45,028 nt of DNA. It comes from CBDFGQ01 sp965247295. Lineage in GTDB: Bacteria > Chloroflexota > Dehalococcoidia > Lucifugimonadales > JAGWBF01. This document shows, piece by piece, positions 40,970-45,028 of this stretch. A program made the position numbers and the translations under genes. The stretch spans positions 1 to 45,028 of the forward strand of contig CBDFGQ010000002.1 in the NCBI GenBank assembly GCA_965247295.1. The letters are read 5' to 3'. Every line of letters begins with the position of its first letter. The stretch's first letter is position 1. The notes beneath the pieces were generated by a model. It made no database searches and was not told the DNA's origin. It saw only the letters and a program-made list of their open reading frames with translations.

Positions 40970-41998
40970 ATGGACTTCGGCATGTTTACCGACTTCCACG
41001 TCCGGAATGGGATGAGCCAGGCGGAGGCCTTTAAGGAGTCCTTCAATCAGGTGGACGAGGCCGAGAGGCTGGGCATCGACGCCGTGTGGCTGGCGGAGCA
41101 CCATTTCAGTCCGGATCGCTCGGTGCTGGCGTCTCCGTTGATAATAGCCAGCGCCATCGCCAGCCGTACCGAGAGGATTCGGATCGGGCTGGCCGTCCAG
41201 GTGCTGCCCCTGACCAATCCCCTGCGCATGGCCGAGGAGGCGGCCACGGTGGACCACATCAGTAGTGGCCGGTTCGACTTCGGAATCGGCCGCAGCGGGC
41301 TTACCAAATACTACCAGGGCTACAACGTTCCCTACTCCGAGAGTCGGGGCCGCTTTCTGGAGGGCCTTGACGTGATTATGAAGGCCTGGAGAGAGGAACG
41401 GTTCTCCTATTATGGCGAGTTCTACTCCTTCAAGGACGTAACCGTTGTACCAAAACCCTATCAGCTGCCCTTCCCCCCCACTCGCGTGGCCGTGGCCAGC
41501 GCCGACACCTTCTCCCTGGTCGGTCGTATGGGATACCCCATCTTCGTCAGCGCCAATGCGGGTATGCCCGTGCTTCAGGAGCGTCTGAAGGAGTATCGGA
41601 CCGCGCTGCAGAATGGCGATGGGTCCAGGCAGGGCGATGTTGTGCTGCGGGTTCCCGTTTACATAGCAGAATCGGCCGAACGGGCCCGGTCCGACCCCGA
41701 GTCCAGCACCATGTACGCCATACAGTACGGAGCACGCGAGCTCCTGCAGAGTGCTGCCAGCCAGGAGACTGCCGAGAGGCTCCAGCGGATGGCCACCGTT
41801 CCCTACGACGACATACTAGGCCAGCGGGTCATGTATGGGACGCCTGACGCGGTCGTGGAACGCCTCCAGCAGTACCAGGAGGAGCTGGGATTATCGGGCG
41901 TGGTCCTGGAGGCCAACTACGGCGGGCAGATTCCTTACGACCGTGTGGTCAGCTCCCTGCGCCTTCTTGCCGAAAAGGTGATGCCCAAGTTCAAGTGA
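40970..41998 (+). CDS. LLM-class flavin-dependent monooxygenase-like protein (2)
   Basis: 342 residues, luciferase-like (alkanal monooxygenase) branch. Its signatures are DAVWLAEHHF (the AEHHF motif of FMN-dependent luciferase-like monooxygenases), IRIGLAVQVLPLTNPLRMAEE, TVDHISSGRFDFGIGRSG and PTRVAVASADTFSLVGRMG. It lacks the nucleotide-loop sequence of the upstream LLM protein, so the two probably use different substrates or cofactors. AAAGGAGAGG precedes the ATG closely. A two-component flavin reductase is not encoded nearby. Confidence 0.88.
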   Translation: MDFGMFTDFHVRNGMSQAEAFKESFNQVDEAERLGIDAVWLAEHHFSPDRSVLASPLIIASAIASRTERIRIGLAVQVLPLTNPLRMAEEAATVDHISSGRFDFGIGRSGLTKYYQGYNVPYSESRGRFLEGLDVIMKAWREERFSYYGEFYSFKDVTVVPKPYQLPFPPTRVAVASADTFSLVGRMGYPIFVSANAGMPVLQERLKEYRTALQNGDGSRQGDVVLRVPVYIAESAERARSDPESSTMYAIQYGARELLQSAASQETAERLQRMATVPYDDILGQRVMYGTPDAVVERLQQYQEELGLSGVVLEANYGGQIPYDRVVSSLRLLAEKVMPKFK

Positions 41999-42019
41999 CG
42001 GAGCGCTGCGCCGCCGCGT

Positions 42020-44497
42020 CTACTCCAGGACCTCATCAGCTTTCAGGGACTGGTACTCCTCTTCCGACAGTCCAACTATCTCTCTCAGCACGTACTCGGT
42101 GTGTTGCCCCATGAGGGGCGCAGGCCGGTCCAGGCTCCCCGGCGTCAGGGAAAGGTTGAACTCACTGCGGTCGCTGGCGTATCTCCCTATCTCCGGGTGG
42201 TCAAGGAACTGAAAGTGCCCCCTGTGCTTTAGCTGAGGATCGTCAAACAGGTCGCGGGGGTCGTTCACCATCCCCGCGGGGACCCCTGCCCCTTGGAGCA
42301 CAACCATCAGCTCCCTTGCATCCCATTTCCCGGTCCAGTCGCCCACCAGCCGGTCGAGCTCGTCCTCGTTGGCCTTGCGGCCGGCCAGGGTACAGAACCG
42401 TTCCCAGTATGGCCAGTCTCCGCCTCCGGGGTCGATGACTGATCGCATGGACAGCCACTCCCTCTCGCCGGGGCAGGCGATGGCTATCCAGCGGTCCTCC
42501 CCCACGCAGGGGTAGGCGCCGTGGGGGGACGCCGCCGGGTCGCGATTGCCCATGCGGCCCAGCTCCCTGTCGTTGACCGCGCAGTCCAGGAGGAACGGGG
42601 AGGAGAACTGGATGGATGCTTCCAGCTGGGACATATCCAGGTGCATCCCCCGTCCCGTGCGCCGGCGGTAGTCCAGGGCGGCAAGGATGGACGCAACGGC
42701 GAATCGGGGGACGATGAAGTCGGTGTAGGCGCCGTAGGGGTTTACGGGGTCCCTGTCGGGCCAGCCGGTAAAGTGTGTCAGCCCCGCCAGAGAGGAGAGG
42801 ACGGGTCCGAAGCCCGGCTGGCGCTCCATGGGCCCTCCCCGGCCCAGCATGGAGGTGCTGAACAACACTATCCCGGGATTCACCCTCTTCAGCTCCCCAT
42901 AATCCAGCCCCCAGCTTTCCATAGTGCCGGGAGTGAAATTCTCCGTGACCAGGTCCGCCCAGGATACCATTTGCAGGACGAGCTCTTTGGCCCTGGCGTG
43001 TCGCATGTCGATGGTGATGCCATACTTGTTGGGGTTGTTGTTGGCGAAATAGCCGCTGCGGTTCATGCCGGAGACCCCGTCCTTGAAGGGCGCCGCCGTC
43101 CGCAGCACCTCGGGCCTCTTGACCGACTCCACCCGCAGCACGGTGGCGCCGTACTCGGCCAGGTACTTGGTGGTCATGGGTCCCACCACCACCCAGCAGA
43201 AGTCCAGCACCTTGAGTCCCTCCAGGGGCCTGCCAGACGTCGGACCGGCCAGCTTCGTCGGTGCAACCACGGGCTCCTTCATCGCGGCCGTCGTCTTCCC
43301 CTGGAGTATCTCCGCGTTGTGCTCACCTACCAGCGGGGGTCTGCTGCGCAAACCCACCCGTTCTCCCCCCTCATCCCTTACGAAGGCGCTAGGGTAGGTC
43401 ACCGAACACCCAAGCTCGGGATGGGCCAGCGCCTTAAAGTAGCTGCGGGCCCTGAGCTGGGGATGAGTAAGGATGTCCCGGGGCGTCGCCACGGGGAACA
43501 GAAGAATGCGTCGCCTCAGGCTCTCCTGGGTCAGTTCTTCTTTGGTGTGGGCGGTGAGGAAGCGTTCCAGCGGAGCGTCCGCCCTTTGCATTACTTCGGT
43601 ACTGACCTGTCCGTAGCCCAGCGCCTCCCAGTTGACGGACTTGAGGTACTCGTCTCCCAGACCCTCCTCGTCCATCCACGCCAGCATGGAGCGGGTGCTG
43701 CTGGAGAGGGCCCCGCCCTGGAGCATGTAGTTCACGTAGCCGTCCTTGCAGCGCCAGTTTATGCGCACCACAGCCTCGCCAGCGGTATGGCGGTAGACCC
43801 CCATTCGCTCCAAGACCACCCCCTCCAGGTCCCAGCTCTGGGGAGCGTGGGCCAGACTCCTGGCCACCGCCTGGTGGCAGGAGACATCTACGTGCTGGCC
43901 CTCCCCGGTCAGGGCGCGGTGGGCGTGGGCGATCAACGCTCCGGCACCGCCGGCCGCCGCTCCGTGGAGATAGAACTGGGGAGCGCCCACCCGCAGGGGA
44001 GGCCGGTCGCTGTCGCCAGTCAGGTGCATGAAGCCACCCAAGGCCATGCCGACGATATCGGGTGCTCTGTAGTGGGCGAAGGGGCCGTCTTTCCCGAAGG
44101 GGGTAATGGACACCATCACCAATGCGGGATTGATGGCATTCAGTGCCGCGTAGCCGAGGCCCAAGCCGTCAAGGTGCCCCGGAGGGGAGGACTCAATCAG
44201 GAAGTGGGAGCCCTTTACCAGCCTTTTGAGCGCGATCTGGCCCTCGGATGCGTGCAGGTCCAGGGTAATGCTCCGCTTGTTGGCGGTATAGGCCCACCAG
44301 AAGAGGCTCTTCTCCGGGTGGACCTCGTCCTTGTAAAAGGGGCCTATTTGCCTGGAGGGGCTGCCACCGGGAGGTTCCACCTGGATCACATCGGCGCCCA
44401 GGTCTGCCAGAATCTTGCCGCAGAGAAGGCTCCCGCCGTCGGTCAGGTCCAGGACCCGATAGGGGCTGAGGAGGAGTTCGCCGCTCGCTTCGGCCAT
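42020..44497 (-). CDS. Fused double CaiB/BaiF (class III) CoA-transferase
   Basis: 825 residues from ATG 44497 (GGAGG 7 bases upstream; the frame extends to 44617 without an RBS). Two complete class III CoA-transferase modules lie in tandem: about 5-400 and about 430-815, joined by a Pro/Thr linker. These enzymes move CoA between carboxylates through an Asp-linked thioester. In module 2, Asp593 (GAYTDFIVPRFAVASILAAL) aligns with the formyl-CoA transferase nucleophile. In module 1 the same position is Tyr176 (QFYLHGAAAGG) with no nearby Asp, so only module 2 appears catalytic. Substrate unknown. It lies 64 bases downstream of a MmgE/PrpD-type gene. Confidence 0.9.
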   Translation of the reverse strand: MAEASGELLLSPYRVLDLTDGGSLLCGKILADLGADVIQVEPPGGSPSRQIGPFYKDEVHPEKSLFWWAYTANKRSITLDLHASEGQIALKRLVKGSHFLIESSPPGHLDGLGLGYAALNAINPALVMVSITPFGKDGPFAHYRAPDIVGMALGGFMHLTGDSDRPPLRVGAPQFYLHGAAAGGAGALIAHAHRALTGEGQHVDVSCHQAVARSLAHAPQSWDLEGVVLERMGVYRHTAGEAVVRINWRCKDGYVNYMLQGGALSSSTRSMLAWMDEEGLGDEYLKSVNWEALGYGQVSTEVMQRADAPLERFLTAHTKEELTQESLRRRILLFPVATPRDILTHPQLRARSYFKALAHPELGCSVTYPSAFVRDEGGERVGLRSRPPLVGEHNAEILQGKTTAAMKEPVVAPTKLAGPTSGRPLEGLKVLDFCWVVVGPMTTKYLAEYGATVLRVESVKRPEVLRTAAPFKDGVSGMNRSGYFANNNPNKYGITIDMRHARAKELVLQMVSWADLVTENFTPGTMESWGLDYGELKRVNPGIVLFSTSMLGRGGPMERQPGFGPVLSSLAGLTHFTGWPDRDPVNPYGAYTDFIVPRFAVASILAALDYRRRTGRGMHLDMSQLEASIQFSSPFLLDCAVNDRELGRMGNRDPAASPHGAYPCVGEDRWIAIACPGEREWLSMRSVIDPGGGDWPYWERFCTLAGRKANEDELDRLVGDWTGKWDARELMVVLQGAGVPAGMVNDPRDLFDDPQLKHRGHFQFLDHPEIGRYASDRSEFNLSLTPGSLDRPAPLMGQHTEYVLREIVGLSEEEYQSLKADEVLE

Positions 44498-44561
44498 GGA
44501 GGGACCTCCCGTGGCTGGCTTGAGGGCTAACTTGCCGGACCGCTGTGCTCCGGGTCGGCCT

Positions 44562-45028
44562 CTATTTGCCGTCGGCCACCAGGGCCTTGACTGCCTGGCC
44601 CACGTCGGCGAGCTCATCCATGGCCGACCACAACTCTATGGCCTGGTCTACGCGGCCCGGCGGGAGGGCCAGGCTGGCGTTCACACGGAACTTTCCGGCG
44701 ATGCTGTCCAGGCCCCACGGGTTATCCTGGCTGCCCAGGATCTGCTTCCGGGGCGTCGTGTGCTCCAGCACCCGGCCGTCCTTCAGGCGTATCCTCAGCG
44801 GCGTAGAGCCACGGGACTCGCTGGAACCCTCCTGCCACTTGGGCAGCACGTTGAGACGCACCTTCTCCATAGTCTCGCGAATCTTGGGATCGTGGATCTT
44901 CTCATGGGTGAAGGTGTCGATTCCTACCTCGCCGTCCACCAGTCCGGCCGCGGCATTGTAGAGGGCGCTGAATTTGCCCTTTAGCTCGTCCTCTGGCTGA
45001 GTGTATAGCATCACCACCGACAGGTAGG
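44562..45028 (-). CDS. MmgE/PrpD-family protein, C-terminal part, cut by window edge
   Basis: The frame is open to the right edge; the visible 155 codons are the C-terminal domain. Recognisable elements are YTQPEDELKGKFSALYNAAAGL (the substrate-region segment ahead of the C-terminal domain), GIDTFTHEKIHDPKIRETMEKV and TPLRIRLKDGRVLEHTTPRK. Family members are 2-methylcitrate dehydratase and relatives such as cis-aconitate decarboxylase. It lies just upstream of, and in the same direction as, the double CoA-transferase gene, which suggests one transcription unit for breakdown of a carboxylic acid through CoA esters. Confidence 0.8.
   Translation of the reverse strand, partial: YLSVVMLYTQPEDELKGKFSALYNAAAGLVDGEVGIDTFTHEKIHDPKIRETMEKVRLNVLPKWQEGSSESRGSTPLRIRLKDGRVLEHTTPRKQILGSQDNPWGLDSIAGKFRVNASLALPPGRVDQAIELWSAMDELADVGQAVKALVADGK

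Noticed and set aside
42521..44530. 669-codon open frame on the plus strand opposite the CoA-transferase gene
   Set aside because: It is antisense to a clear two-domain CoA-transferase. Its composition is an artefact of high GC, and no motif or RBS supports it.

Overview
The window looks like a chromosomal segment of an uncultured Chloroflexota bacterium, probably SAR202/Dehalococcoidia-like. This is inferred from gene content and layout: a greA-lysS-serS unit, a fused CaiB/BaiF CoA-transferase, two luciferase-like (LLM) flavin enzymes, an FAD amine oxidase-type enzyme, and dispersed palindromes carrying CTTCGAC..GCTCAGG or ATTCTTCGCTTCGCTC cores. No marker in the window fixes the taxonomy. 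Most genes are GC-rich. The segment at about 6.3-10.9 kb is visibly more AT-rich.

Layout. At 1-46 (minus) lies the 5' part of a tRNA-Ala(GGC), cut by the window edge. At 0.3-3.5 kb (minus) greA, lysS and serS form one unit. At 3.8-6.3 kb (plus) are rsmD and coaD (1-base overlap), a coiled-coil protein and a YkgJ-type cysteine-cluster protein. At 6.32-10.88 kb is an accessory island bounded by a 36-bp direct repeat (35/36 identical). It holds a transposase remnant and a three-gene cassette: DUF4338 (DruA-like), NurA-like nuclease and HerA-like ATPase. Each of the three reading frames is broken once. At 11.0-19.5 kb are replication and repair genes (polA, dnaE, ogt) with an SDR and a fluoride channel. 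At 19.8-25.8 kb are a DipZ/TlpA-like thioredoxin protein, a frameshifted rifampicin-phosphotransferase/PEP-synthase-like gene, and a polytopic membrane protein fused to an endonuclease/exonuclease/phosphatase domain.

At 25.8-29.1 kb (minus) is a self-contained exosortase locus: an IPTL-CTERM-like surface protein, a small exosortase (Cys/Arg/His visible) and a membrane partner. A 1,368-bp IS5-like element with 4-bp CTAG target duplications sits between the ribosome-binding site and the start codon of the surface-protein gene. At 30.9-34.1 kb (minus) a polysaccharide-deacetylase-like gene is followed by two tandem D-threonine-aldolase/D-serine-dehydratase-fold paralogues, one of which has lost the PLP lysine. 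From 34.3 kb to the end are accessory catabolic and beta-propeller genes: an alpha/beta-barrel protein, a PQQ-propeller protein, an NHL protein, a DAO-family oxidoreductase, an MBL hydrolase, two LLM flavin enzymes, a double CoA-transferase and a truncated MmgE/PrpD gene.

The main points for follow-up are the repeat-bounded DUF4338-NurA-HerA cassette with its three lesions, the IS insertion that uncouples an exosortase substrate from its RBS, and the lysine-less PLP paralogue. Four protein genes in 45 kb carry frame disruptions. Two of these are at G-runs, so sequencing error must be excluded before biology is inferred. Several start codons were moved from the longest ORF to internal starts, using Shine-Dalgarno sequences and promoter positions.
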